Shown: positions 6,642 to 14,125, counted from the stretch's first letter. The stretch is 25,173 bases of DNA from an uncultured Dialister sp. (GCA_900543165.1 UQQQ01000031.1:1-25173), one strand, 5' to 3'. Numbers and translations are program-made. Notes: generated by a model not told the origin, from the sequence alone.

Positions 6642-7451
6642 ATGCTGGAAATCTCACATGTAAAGAAAAGCTTTGGGAAGAATCATGTCCTTAGAGACGT
6701 TTCTATGAAGGTCAATAAGGGGGATGTCATTGTCATTCTGGGACCATCCGGCTCGGGGAAGACCACGCTCCTTCGCAGTCTGGTCTTTTTGGAAAAAGCG
6801 GACGGTGGCGAGATGGACTTCGACGGGAAATCGCTGGACCTGAAGAAAGCCAGACCGGCGGATATTTCATGGGTGAGAAAGAATACAGCTTTCGTTTTCC
6901 AAAGCTATAATCTTTTTGCCAATAAAACGGCGCTGGAAAATGTGATGCTGGGGCTGACTGTCGGACGAGGAATGAAGAAAGAAATGGCGCGGCAAATTGC
7001 GCTGGAAGCACTCGAAGAAGTCGGTCTTGAAGATCGGAAGGATTACTACCCTTCTCAGCTTTCCGGCGGACAGCAGCAGCGTGTCGGCATCGCCAGAGCG
7101 CTTGCGGTGAAGCCGGAAGTGATATTCTTTGATGAACCGACTTCAGCATTGGATCCGGAGCTGGTGGGCGGCGTCTTGAAGGTCATGAAGAAACTGGCAT
7201 CAGAAGGTGTCACTATGGTGGTCGTGACGCATGAAATGAAATTTGCCAAAGAGGCGGCTTCGAAAGTCATTTTCATGAAAGACGGACTCATTGTAGAAGA
7301 AGGCGCACCGGAGATGGTATTCACTCGTCCGCAGAAGGAGGAAACGAGGAAATTCCTGCGGCGTGTCCTTGAGAGGGAAGGTGAAGCCGACAAGCCTGCT
7401 CCCGTCTTCTCCGAGAGCCCGTCTCCTCTTCCGCTTGCAGGACTTGCATGA
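6642..7451 (+). CDS. Amino-acid ABC transporter ATP-binding protein
   Basis: A 269-aa cytoplasmic ATPase. Walker A is GPSGSGKTT (34-42), the Q-loop glutamine is Q87 (FQSYNLF), the ABC signature is LSGGQ (140-144), Walker B with catalytic glutamate is FFDEP (D164, E165), and the switch histidine is H197. It starts 2 bases after the permease stop codon behind GGAGG, and completes a four-gene importer (binding protein, two permeases, ATPase). After residue about 245 it has a proline/alanine-rich tail of about 20 residues that most HisP/GlnQ-type proteins lack. No intrinsic terminator is clear after it, and the promoter of T-box 3 begins 46 bases later. Confidence 0.95.
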   Translation: MLEISHVKKSFGKNHVLRDVSMKVNKGDVIVILGPSGSGKTTLLRSLVFLEKADGGEMDFDGKSLDLKKARPADISWVRKNTAFVFQSYNLFANKTALENVMLGLTVGRGMKKEMARQIALEALEEVGLEDRKDYYPSQLSGGQQQRVGIARALAVKPEVIFFDEPTSALDPELVGGVLKVMKKLASEGVTMVVVTHEMKFAKEAASKVIFMKDGLIVEEGAPEMVFTRPQKEETRKFLRRVLEREGEADKPAPVFSESPSPLPLAGLA

Positions 7452-7496
7452 GGCATCAGCGTTTCCCTAGATTTCGTATTCTTTCCCAAAAACCAT

Positions 7497-7525
7497 TTGA
7501 CATTTCTTTCGCGTTATGCTACCCT
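7497..7525 (+). promoter_or_regulatory. Promoter of T-box 3
   Basis: TTGACA (7497-7502) followed after 17 bases by TACCCT (7520-7525). The -10 is weak, but TG sits one base before it (7517-7518), giving an extended -10 element. Confidence 0.55.
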
Positions 7526-7529
7526 ATGT

Positions 7530-7795
7530 TCATCGATAAGTGCTATGAAGAAAAGAGTAGTCAATCGGAAGACGGTCAAGCGAGTCCGGAGAGTGAGAAC
7601 GGACACGGATAGGATGATGAAGTGCATTTCTGAGCATGTAAGGCTGAAACGACAGTAGGTCTTCCGGGAGCTCCCGATACAGAGCCAGAGGTTTGTTAGA
7701 ACCTTGTAAGGTATATCTGGCGACAGGTATATGAAATTGGGTGGAAACACGAAGCTATAGCTCTCGTCCCTTATGGGACGGGAGCTTTTTGTTTT
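7530..7795 (+). promoter_or_regulatory. T-box leader 3, predicted cysteine-specific
   Basis: This third T-box is clearly related to leader 1. The entry is GCTATGAAGAAAAGAGTAG (from 7542), the bulge is AGCGAG, and GAAGTGCATTTCTGAG carries specifier TGC (7623-7625). The T-box sequence GGGTGGAAACACG is at 7739-7751. The antiterminator pairs GGG (7739-7741) with CCC (7768-7770) and ACGA (7749-7752) with TCGT (7764-7767). The tRNA-end contact is again UGGA, as expected for tRNA-Cys. It controls the second small membrane protein and, most likely on the same transcript, the second binding lipoprotein. Confidence 0.9.
7759..7795 (+). terminator. T-box 3 terminator
   Basis: A 12-bp stem (7759-7770 with 7775-7786) with one G-U pair, a TTAT loop, and a TTTTGTTTT tail. 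It is almost the same as the terminator of leader 1. Confidence 0.9.
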
Positions 7796-7816
7796 GTCAA
7801 GAAAGGATGAGGAAGA

Positions 7817-7930
7817 ATGGGCAAGCGGATCGCAAGAGAACTCGATGAATTGAAATGGGGTTTGGCAGGCTGCCTGCTTTTCCTCGGTATCTCTGCTCCG
7901 GCTTTCCATCAGTTTTACGAGAAATCATGA
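7817..7930 (+). CDS. 37-aa single-span membrane protein under T-box control (copy 2)
   Basis: A paralogue of the small protein at 2742-2855: same length, 30 of 37 residues identical, the same single cysteine (C19) inside the hydrophobic segment, and the same HQFY tail. Most substitutions are conservative (R/K, I/L, S/A). Many third-codon positions also differ, as expected if the protein is under selection. The upstream GATGAGGAAGA ribosome-binding stretch is the same. It lies between a cysteine T-box and a binding lipoprotein gene 73 bases downstream. I know of no named family; a role in cysteine/cystine uptake is an inference from position only. Confidence 0.82.
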   Translation: MGKRIARELDELKWGLAGCLLFLGISAPAFHQFYEKS

Positions 7931-8003
7931 TGGCGGTCAGAAGTCAGAGGGCCAGCCGTAAATCAAGTCTTTCGTATATCATTTACTCAAGGAGGAACAT
8001 ATC

Positions 8004-8864
8004 ATGAAAACATCTCTGAAATTTGCTGCCATCGCTGCTGCTGCAGCTCTTTCCATCGGACTTCTCGCCGGCTGCGGCGGCGATCAGAAGGCCGCTTCTT
8101 CCAAGGCTGCATCCGCGGCTGCTGACGGCAAGACATCGGTGAAGCTGGTGCTCTCGAGTACGGAGCGTCCGCTTTCCTGGGCTGATGAAAATGGCAAGCT
8201 GCAGGGCTATGAATATGATATTTGGCAGGAAGTCAATAAAAACCTGAAGTCCTACCACCTGGATATCCAGGCCGTCCCGCCGGAAACCCAGGACGTTATG
8301 ATGGAGTCCGGCGATGCGAAGGTCGCTTCCGGCGGCTACTATCGCACACCGCGTCGTGAAAAGGACTACATCGTCCCGAAGACACCGATCGGCGTTTCCT
8401 CTGTCGAAGTGTATATGAGCAAGGAAAATGCAGCGAAGTACAAGAGCCTCGAAGACGTCGTGAAGGGCGGCGGCAAGCTGGTGCCGAACACACCGAATGG
8501 CGGTATCTACAAGGTGCTGACGGACTGGAATGCAGCGCATGACAACATTCTGAAAGAAGTACCGATCCAGGACGGCCTCACTCCGGCGGAACGCCTGACT
8601 TCTCTGAAGAATGGACAGTATGATGCACTGGTGTACCCGAATAACCTTGGTGTGGAAGACATCGCGAAGGCGATGAATTTCGAGATCGTTTCTCTGGCTA
8701 AGCCGATCAAAGTCAATGAGACTGTCGTCATCGTGAACAAGAATGAACAGAAGCTCGCCGATGAAATCGAAGCAGCTCTCGAAAAACTTTCCAAGGATGG
8801 CACACTGAAGAAGATTTCCGAAAAGTGGTATCACAGAGATCTCTTCGATCAGCTGAAGAAATAA
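8004..8864 (+). CDS. Second amino-acid solute-binding lipoprotein
   Basis: This 286-aa family 3 binding protein starts with a lipoprotein signal (lipobox L21-A-G-C24) followed by an Ala/Ser/Lys-rich linker. It shares layout with the protein at 4313-5179, such as GKLVPNTPNG versus KKLVPIAPQN and 'TDYNAAH' versus 'TDWNAAH', but is clearly diverged. AAGGAGG about 7 bases upstream supports the start. No permease or ATPase gene follows, so it probably feeds the transporter at 5208-7451, in the manner of the two-binding-protein TcyJKLMN system. Control by T-box 3 again points to cystine, cysteine or a related sulfur compound. Confidence 0.9.
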   Translation: MKTSLKFAAIAAAAALSIGLLAGCGGDQKAASSKAASAAADGKTSVKLVLSSTERPLSWADENGKLQGYEYDIWQEVNKNLKSYHLDIQAVPPETQDVMMESGDAKVASGGYYRTPRREKDYIVPKTPIGVSSVEVYMSKENAAKYKSLEDVVKGGGKLVPNTPNGGIYKVLTDWNAAHDNILKEVPIQDGLTPAERLTSLKNGQYDALVYPNNLGVEDIAKAMNFEIVSLAKPIKVNETVVIVNKNEQKLADEIEAALEKLSKDGTLKKISEKWYHRDLFDQLKK

Positions 8865-8879
8865 GATGGGGAACAGGTT

Positions 8880-9190
8880 CAGGTTGATGGGTTCAGGATT
8901 GTGGTGGCAGCTTCGCTGCAAATATAGCAGCGAAGCTGCACAACGCAAGTTTGAAAGCAGGGATGAGTAGCTAGGGATTAGGAATTAGACTAGGAGACTA
9001 GGAGACATCAGACATCAGCCTTCTATCCTCTGGCCTTCGGGCATCGCCCCATATATATTCGCGGCGAAGCCGCCACCTTCATTCCTCATTCCTAATTTCT
9101 AATTCGCACAAAGCTTTCATTCAGAATCAGTGGACGGAGCCGCCCAAGGGGCTAACCCTGAACTTTCAAACCTAAAATCCATTTTCCACT
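8880..9190. repeat. Composite intergenic repeat
   Basis: This holds a perfect 13-bp hairpin GCAGCTTCGCTGC/GCAGCGAAGCTGC (8907-8919 with 8927-8939, no T tail), TAGGGATTAGGAATTAG strings, GGGCATCGCCCCATATATATTC followed by GCGGCGAAGCCGCC, and an AATCAGTGGACGGAGCCGCC block (from 9125) shared with 21735-21754. No gene is seen in the gap 8865-9263. Confidence 0.75.
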
Positions 9191-9219
9191 ATCATTCCCT
9201 ATAATAATGTAATAAAATA

Positions 9220-9250
9220 AAGAGGGGCAGGAATGCCCCTCTTGTTTTTG
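9220..9250 (+). terminator. Terminator-like hairpin immediately before the M20 peptidase gene
   Basis: A perfect 10-bp stem (9220-9229 with 9234-9243) with a GGAA loop, followed by GTTTTTGTTT. The ribosome binding site GGAGGT begins at 9254. A TATAAT at 9200-9205 sits only 14 bases upstream, without a clear -35 box. The hairpin is either a bidirectional terminator insulating the gene or a 5' element of its mRNA. Confidence 0.65.
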
Positions 9251-9263
9251 TTTGGAGGTACAT

Positions 9264-10607
9264 ATGGAACATACAGAATATATCGCCCACTTGCAGGGCA
9301 TCGTCCAGATCCCGACCGTTTCCTCGGTCAATGATGCCGGCACAGACTGGAGCGAGTTTGACAGGCTGCACCAGTTTCTGCAGGAAGCCTATCCTTTGAT
9401 TTTTGAAAAGCTCGAAGTCACGACCATCGGGAAGGCAAGCCTGCTTTTCCACTGGAAGTCATCGCATGCGGAAAAGCAGCCGGTCATTTTCATGGCGCAT
9501 CAGGATGTAGTGCCTGCGCCGCATGAAGAGCAGTGGAGTCATCCGCCCTTTGCCGGCGAGATCGCCGATGGATGCCTCTATGGACGTGGCGCAGAGGACT
9601 GCAAGTCGGTCCTGACATCGGAAATGGATGCGATCACAGAGCTTTTGGAAGAAGGCTTTGATCCTGATTTTGATATCTATCTGTCTTTTGGTCACGATGA
9701 AGAGGTGCAGTGCACCGATGACAAGAAGGGCTCTGTACTTGCGGCGAAGTATCTCGAAGACCACGGTGTCAAGGCATACTGTATTTTCGATGAAGGCGGG
9801 CATGTGGAAGCGGTCGGATATCATGGAAATGAACGTCCCGTAGCACTGGTGGGATTGGCAGAAAAAGCGCCGAATGAATATGTCCTCTACAAGGATGGGG
9901 CAGGCGGCCATGCCAGCAAACCGGGGAAAGGGACTGTGCTGGGCGATGTCGCTCGCGCAATGGCAGCCGTCGAAGCGCATCCGATGCCGTATCGCCTGAC
10001 CCCGCTTGTGAAAGCGCACCTGAAAGCGCTGGCGGAATCCGTCGCAGATAAGAAAGTCGCAAAGTTCTATGCGCACCCGAAGAAACACTGGGATGAACTG
10101 GTAAAGCTCGCGAAGAAAGACCGTGAGCTGGATGCCAAGCTCCATACCACCTTCGCCGTGACTATGGCAGAAGCTAGCGCGCAGGCGAATGTTCTCCCCT
10201 CTCATGCGGAAGCCACGATGAGCGTCCGCATCCTGCAGGGGGATACGGTGGAATCGGTCAAGCACTATCTGGAGTCCATCATGCCCTGTGATGTACAGGT
10301 GAAAGCGACTTTCGCAGAGGATCCGAAACCGGCCGGCAGTGTCGAGAGTGAAGCATACCATCTGATGAGCGAGACCATCTATGATATCTTCGGCAAAGAT
10401 ACCCTCATCGTGCCGAATCTCATGCTGGGGGCGTCTGACTCCAGAAATTACGCAAAGGTATCGGATAATGTCTTCCGTTTCAGCGGCCGCCTGAAAACGG
10501 AGCAGTGGGGCGAAGCGCATCAGGTCGATGAACGCATGCCGATCGAGCATCTTGGCGTGCCGGTTCAGTTCTTCAAGGCATTTTTGAAAAAGTATAGTGA
10601 GAAGTGA
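9264..10607 (+). CDS. M20 family zinc metallopeptidase (carboxypeptidase S/PM20D1-like)
   Basis: This 447-aa protein has no signal peptide and is predicted cytoplasmic. The co-catalytic zinc ligands of M20 enzymes can be read in order: H79 (AHQDVVP, with D81), bridging D112 (GRGAEDCK), E146/E147 (GHDEE), D176 (FDEGG), and a late histidine near 419 (EAHQVDER). The GHDEEV block resembles the carboxypeptidase S branch. It should release amino acids from small peptides or N-acyl amino acids; the substrate is unknown. The middle (about 195-310) would be the dimerisation domain. GGAGGT 4 bases before the ATG at 9264 decides the start over a TTG 12 bases earlier, which would include the ribosome binding site. 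It stands alone. Confidence 0.9.
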   Translation: MEHTEYIAHLQGIVQIPTVSSVNDAGTDWSEFDRLHQFLQEAYPLIFEKLEVTTIGKASLLFHWKSSHAEKQPVIFMAHQDVVPAPHEEQWSHPPFAGEIADGCLYGRGAEDCKSVLTSEMDAITELLEEGFDPDFDIYLSFGHDEEVQCTDDKKGSVLAAKYLEDHGVKAYCIFDEGGHVEAVGYHGNERPVALVGLAEKAPNEYVLYKDGAGGHASKPGKGTVLGDVARAMAAVEAHPMPYRLTPLVKAHLKALAESVADKKVAKFYAHPKKHWDELVKLAKKDRELDAKLHTTFAVTMAEASAQANVLPSHAEATMSVRILQGDTVESVKHYLESIMPCDVQVKATFAEDPKPAGSVESEAYHLMSETIYDIFGKDTLIVPNLMLGASDSRNYAKVSDNVFRFSGRLKTEQWGEAHQVDERMPIEHLGVPVQFFKAFLKKYSEK

Positions 10608-10870
10608 CTGTTAGCTGGGAATTAGAGAATCTGGAGAGTTGTGCGAATGATATCCTCGTATCGTCATTTCGAGCGAAGTCGAGAAATCTTTGTCATTCGC
10701 GGTCACACAGTCGATGCATGGAAACCGCAAACGGGAAACCTGCGATCAAGAATCCTACGAGCACCACCATTTCTCATTTCTCATTCAAGCGAGGCTTTCA
10801 AACGCAGTCAAGGGATGGCACGCCCCATGGGCTAATCCTATCCATATTTCCAAGCAACTATCAATCAACA
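10608..10870. repeat. Composite intergenic repeat
   Basis: It begins at the stop codon of the peptidase gene (TGACTGTTAGCTGGGAATTAG). It then carries the TCGTCATTTCGAGCGAAGTC...GAGAAATCTTTGTCATTCGCGGTC block and an AAACGGGAAACCTGC string, both also present at 22400-22490 and 24680-24770, plus a TTTCTCATTTCTCATTC stretch. The open frame that runs through it into the next gene is an artefact of this repeat. Confidence 0.75.
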
Positions 10871-10888
10871 ATTATTCGGAGAATCAAC

Positions 10889-11887
10889 ATGTACAAGAAA
10901 CCAAGCATCGGCGGCGTCCTACTGGACGGCTGGGCGCTGCTCGCCCCGATGGCGGGCGTGAGTGATCTCGCGTATCGCGTCATCGCCCACCGCATGGGAG
11001 CGGCACTGACGACAGCGGAAATGGTCAGTGCCAAGGGCCTGTATTATAAAAATGAAAAGACCGAGGATATGCTGAAGATCGATCCCGGAGAGCATCCGGT
11101 CGCACTGCAGCTCTTCGGAAGCGATCCGGAGATCATGGTGCTCGGTGCGAAGGAAATGGAAAAGGCAGGGCCGGACATCATCGATATCAATATGGGCTGC
11201 CCCATGCAGAAGGTGGTCAAGAATGGCGATGGCTCGGCGCTGATGAAGAATATCCCTCTGGCCCAGTCCATCGTGAAGGCGATGGCAGAGGCCGTCCATG
11301 TGCCGGTCACCGTGAAAATGCGTCTCGGATGGTCGCGGGACACGGAGAACTGCATAGAGCTTGCACGCGCGGTCGAAGAAGCTGGCGCTGCCGCGATCAC
11401 CGTGCATGGCAGGACGCGGGAGGACTTCTATCAGGGAAAGGCTGACTGGGCGATGATTGCGAAGGTGGTGTCTGCCGTACACATCCCTGTCATCGGCAAT
11501 GGTGACGTGGTGGACGGACCATCGGCTAAGCGTCTTATGGAAGAAACGGGCTGCGCTGCGGTCGCGATCGGCCGCGCAGCGTGGGGGAATCCGTGGATTT
11601 TCAAAGCCGTCGATACCTATCTGGAGACGGGAGAGATCATGGATCCGCCTTCTTGGGAAATGCGCCTTGCGATGTCGCGGGAGCATCTCCACGGTCTTGT
11701 CCTTGAGAAGGGTGAGTATGCAGCCGTGCGCGAGATGCGTGCGCATGCGAGCCGCTATTTCAATGGTCTCCCGCAGGCGACGGCGCTTCGCCGCGAGATC
11801 ATGAAAGCATTGACGGAGCAAGAGTTCAATGACACGCTCGATCGGTATGAAGAGGAGAAGGGACTCCGAGGGACTAGTGACTGGTAG
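10889..11887 (+). CDS. dusB: tRNA-dihydrouridine synthase, DusB type
   Basis: A 332-aa FMN enzyme that reduces specific uridines in the tRNA D-loop using NAD(P)H. It shows the APMAGVSDLAYR opening, the catalytic-cysteine motif NMGCPMQKV (about residue 103), the TVKMRLGW strand, the VHGRTREDFYQGKADW block with the family's conserved His and Arg, and IGNGDV for phosphate binding. These fit the DusB branch common in Firmicutes. CGGAGA 7 bases before the ATG at 10889 marks the start, although the frame is open 95 codons upstream through repeat DNA. The last residues (about LRGTSDW) and the stop codon are encoded by a GGGACTAGTGACTGGTAG repeat unit, so the C-terminus appears remodelled by the repeat. 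Confidence 0.93.
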   Translation: MYKKPSIGGVLLDGWALLAPMAGVSDLAYRVIAHRMGAALTTAEMVSAKGLYYKNEKTEDMLKIDPGEHPVALQLFGSDPEIMVLGAKEMEKAGPDIIDINMGCPMQKVVKNGDGSALMKNIPLAQSIVKAMAEAVHVPVTVKMRLGWSRDTENCIELARAVEEAGAAAITVHGRTREDFYQGKADWAMIAKVVSAVHIPVIGNGDVVDGPSAKRLMEETGCAAVAIGRAAWGNPWIFKAVDTYLETGEIMDPPSWEMRLAMSREHLHGLVLEKGEYAAVREMRAHASRYFNGLPQATALRREIMKALTEQEFNDTLDRYEEEKGLRGTSDW

Positions 11888-12060
11888 CTAGTGACTGGCG
11901 ACTAGGGATTAGGAGCCGCTAGTGACTAGCGACTGATGACTTGAATACTGCATTCGGGCATCGCCTCATATATTCGCGGCGAAGCCGCCACTTTCATTTC
12001 TGATTTCCATTCCTCATTTCTCATTAGAGCAGAGCTTTCATTCACCATCGAAGGAGAGTA
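11868..12060. repeat. Composite intergenic repeat overlapping the dusB 3' end
   Basis: GGGACTAGTGACTGGTAGCTAGTGACTGG begins inside the last codons of dusB. It continues through GACTAGGGATTAG, GGGCATCGCCTCATATATTC, GCGGCGAAGCCGCC and TTTCTCATTAGAGCAG blocks. No gene is seen in 11888-12180. Confidence 0.75.
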
Positions 12061-12183
12061 TGCCCTACGAGTCAACCATGTGAGTAAGAATAATGCTGGA
12101 TGAGAGTTTCTGAAATTCACTTTATGGTTGCATTATATTTTACAATTTCTATATGTAAGAGGGCGCAGAAGCGCTCGATATCA

Positions 12184-12212
12184 TTGACAAGAGAAAATAG
12201 AAATATTAGAAT
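12184..12212 (+). promoter_or_regulatory. Strong promoter of the purine operon
   Basis: TTGACA (12184-12189), a 17-base spacer and TAGAAT (12207-12212). The same two boxes with the same spacing lie before the OmpH-like gene. Transcription should start near 12219, leaving about 290 bases of leader before purE. Confidence 0.8.
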
Positions 12213-12306
12213 AATTAAGGATATTTCATGGTTGAGAGGGATACGAATAGATGGCTTGTGCAATAGAAGGGCGCAGGCTTTTTCTATCGTTCAGGAGGGA
12301 GCAAAG

Positions 12307-12450
12307 ATGTCGGACATCAGCTGGCTTTGCGGAAACAAGTGCCACATGGCAGGCATGCGTGCGTCCTTGTGTCTTTGCCATGTCATCCTTATAAGAGTAT
12401 TTCGTAGAAAACTCCTTTGTAGAGGGGCTGTGCGTCTGATGCACAGCTGA
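12307..12450 (+). CDS. Possible 47-aa cysteine-rich leader peptide before purE
   Basis: AGGAGG (12293-12298) lies 8 bases before this ATG, which is a better ribosome binding site than several genes here have. The peptide would have five cysteines (C8, C12, C22, C24, C38) and a basic second half. Its last third runs through the terminator hairpin and stops at 12448-12450. Translation of it could therefore prevent that hairpin from forming. I see no family resemblance; it may equally be a chance frame over a structured RNA. Confidence 0.3.
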   Translation: MSDISWLCGNKCHMAGMRASLCLCHVILIRVFRRKLLCRGAVRLMHS

Positions 12451-12474
12451 TTTGCAGAGGAGTATTTTTGTTTT
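12411..12474 (+). terminator. Terminator-like branched hairpin before purE
   Basis: The outer stem is 12411-12419 with 12455-12463 (9 bp, one G-U), and the inner stem is 12426-12433 with 12441-12448 (8 bp, one G-U). A TTTTTGTTTT tail follows at 12465-12474. It lies inside the transcribed leader, 33 bases before the purE start, so it is best read as an attenuator. Confidence 0.75.
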
Positions 12475-12506
12475 ATGGCGCATGCCATAAGAGGGAGGAA
12501 ATCATC

Positions 12507-12998
12507 ATGCATGTAGGGATTGTTATGGGAAGTGATTCCGATCTGCCAGTCATGAAGAAGGCATTTTCCATTCTTGACGACTTCGGGGTCACTTATGACG
12601 TGACGATCGCATCGGCTCACCGCACGCCGAAAAAGCTCGCAGACTTTGTAGCCACTGAAGAAGAAAAGGGCGTCGGCGCCTTCATCGCAGGCGCTGGTAT
12701 GGCGGCTGCTCTGCCGGGTGTCGTAGCCAGCCTGACACTGAAGCCGGTCATCGGCGTACCGCTTTCCAGTGCAAAGCTCGACGGTATGGATGCGCTTTTC
12801 TCTATCGTGCAGATGCCTTCCGGAATCCCGGTCGCTACAGTGGCGATCGATGGCACCAAGAATGCAGCATTCCTCGCTGTAGAGATCGGTGCGGTATCGG
12901 ATCCGGATCTTTTCCAGAAATACAAAGCCTATCGTGAAAAGGCAGCCAAAGAAATTTTTGAAAAAGACGCAAAACTGCAGAAGGAATTAGGAAGATAA
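12507..12998 (+). CDS. purE: N5-carboxyaminoimidazole ribonucleotide mutase
   Basis: This 163-aa enzyme converts N5-CAIR to CAIR in de novo IMP synthesis. It shows GSDSDLP (8-14), SAHRTP (36-41) with the catalytic histidine H38, and the GAGMAAALPGVVAS block, and is full length for class I PurE. GGGAGGAA about 7 bases before the ATG at 12507 sets the start; an ATG-less extension further upstream is not needed. It is the first gene of the purine operon. The partner carboxylating enzyme PurK is not seen in this window. Confidence 0.97.
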   Translation: MHVGIVMGSDSDLPVMKKAFSILDDFGVTYDVTIASAHRTPKKLADFVATEEEKGVGAFIAGAGMAAALPGVVASLTLKPVIGVPLSSAKLDGMDALFSIVQMPSGIPVATVAIDGTKNAAFLAVEIGAVSDPDLFQKYKAYREKAAKEIFEKDAKLQKELGR

Positions 12999-12999
12999 A

Positions 13000-13225
13000 G
13001 GATTCAGGCTGACGGGTGTAAGGTTAGCTCGTGGGCTGGTCGGCCCCTTGATTACGTTTGAAAGATTTTCTTGAGTGAGAAGTGGGAAGTGGTGCGGTGC
13101 ATAAGAATACTGAAGTGCCGCGAAGCATGTATGGGGCGATGCCCGAAAGTGGTATTCGAGTCACCAGTCACCAGTCACTCGAGGTTCGTAATCCCTAATC
13201 CCTAGTCACTAGTCTTACTATGATT
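13000..13225. repeat. Composite repeat between purE and purC
   Basis: ATTCAGGCTGACGGG, GGGCGATGCCCGAAAG, CACCAGTCACCAGTCACTCGAGG and CCCTAATCCCTAGTCACTAGTC strings fill the gap. No terminator is seen, so purE and purC can share a transcript. Confidence 0.7.
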
Positions 13226-13261
13226 GAATAAACGATACGAAGTCCCAAAGGAGAATACCAA

Positions 13262-14125
13262 ATGAAAGAATACAAACCATTCAAATCCGGCAAAGTTCGT
13301 GAACTGTATGATCTCGGTGACAGCCTCGTCATGGTCTGCACCGACCGCATTTCTGCTTTTGACAACATCCTGAAATGCCCGATCCCGGAAAAAGGCTGCG
13401 TGCTGAACCGCATGTCCAAGTTCTGGTTCGATCTCACGAAAGACATCGTGCCGAATCATATGATCTCCATCGACACCAAAGATATGCCGGAATTCTTCCA
13501 GACCGCAGAATTTGAAGGCCGCTCCATGAAGACACAGAAGCTCGACATGATCCCGGTCGAATGCATCGTCCGCGGCTACATCACCGGTTCTGGCTGGGAA
13601 GGCTATCAGAAGGACGGCAAAGTCTGCGGCATCCAGCTGCCGGAAGGACTGAAGGAATGCCAGAAACTTCCGCATCCGATCTTCACCCCATCCACCAAAG
13701 CACCGGCGGGGGAACATGACCAGAACATTTCCATGGAAGAAGGCGAAGAATGGGTAAACCGTTTCTTCCCTGGCAAAGGCAAGGAATACATGGAAAAGCT
13801 GTCTGAACTGACCTTGGCTCTCTACAACAAGTGCGCGGACTATGCCCTGGAAAGAGGCATCATCATCGCGGATACGAAATTTGAATTCGGTCTCGATGAA
13901 AATGGAAATATCGTCCTCGGCGATGAAATGCTGACGCCGGATAACTCCCGCTTCTGGCCGGCAAAAGGCTATGAAGCAGGTCATGGACAGCCGTCCTATG
14001 ACAAGCAGTTTGTGAGAGACTATCTGAAGGCGTATCCGGGAGACACCGTGCCGCAGGAAATCATCGACAAAACCATCGGCATCTATAAAGAAGCCTATGA
14101 ACTCCTGACCGGCGAAAAATTTTAA
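13262..14125 (+). CDS. purC: SAICAR synthase
   Basis: A 287-aa enzyme joining CAIR and aspartate with ATP. The opening KSGKVRELYDLGD, the DRISAFD motif, and IPVECIVRGYITGSGW are the standard PurC signatures. The length is above the roughly 240 residues of the short bacterial form and fits the variant with a longer C-terminus (SAICAR synthases of about 290 aa). AAAGGAG lies 8 bases before the ATG. It is the second gene of the purine operon. Confidence 0.97.
   Translation: MKEYKPFKSGKVRELYDLGDSLVMVCTDRISAFDNILKCPIPEKGCVLNRMSKFWFDLTKDIVPNHMISIDTKDMPEFFQTAEFEGRSMKTQKLDMIPVECIVRGYITGSGWEGYQKDGKVCGIQLPEGLKECQKLPHPIFTPSTKAPAGEHDQNISMEEGEEWVNRFFPGKGKEYMEKLSELTLALYNKCADYALERGIIIADTKFEFGLDENGNIVLGDEMLTPDNSRFWPAKGYEAGHGQPSYDKQFVRDYLKAYPGDTVPQEIIDKTIGIYKEAYELLTGEKF

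Larger units (their letters stand above)
12219..12475 (+). promoter_or_regulatory. Structured leader of the purine operon, candidate attenuator or riboswitch
   Basis: The leader holds three stems. The first pairs ATAGAA (12263-12268) with TTCTAT (12282-12287). The second is an 8-bp stem (12344-12351 with 12376-12383). The third is a terminator (12411-12463). TGTGCA (12257-12262) could pair with TGCACA (12440-12445) and AGGAG (12293-12297) with CTCCT (12412-12416), either of which would compete with the terminator. I cannot match it to the purine, PRPP, ZTP or THF riboswitch signatures by eye. It also contains a small ORF with a good ribosome binding site (12307-12450). Confidence 0.5.

Noticed and set aside
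10604..10888. N-terminal extension of DusB of 95 residues
   Set aside because: The extension is encoded entirely by repeat DNA. The conserved DusB start and a ribosome binding site are at 10889.
12100..12306. Upstream extension of the small ORF before purE, giving a 116-residue protein
   Set aside because: It would cross the promoter at 12184-12212, has no ribosome binding site at its ATG and no family resemblance. Only the part from 12307 has a credible start.
12219..12475. A known purine, PRPP, ZTP or THF riboswitch before purE
   Set aside because: None of their conserved core strings could be found by eye. The leader is reported as unclassified rather than assigned.
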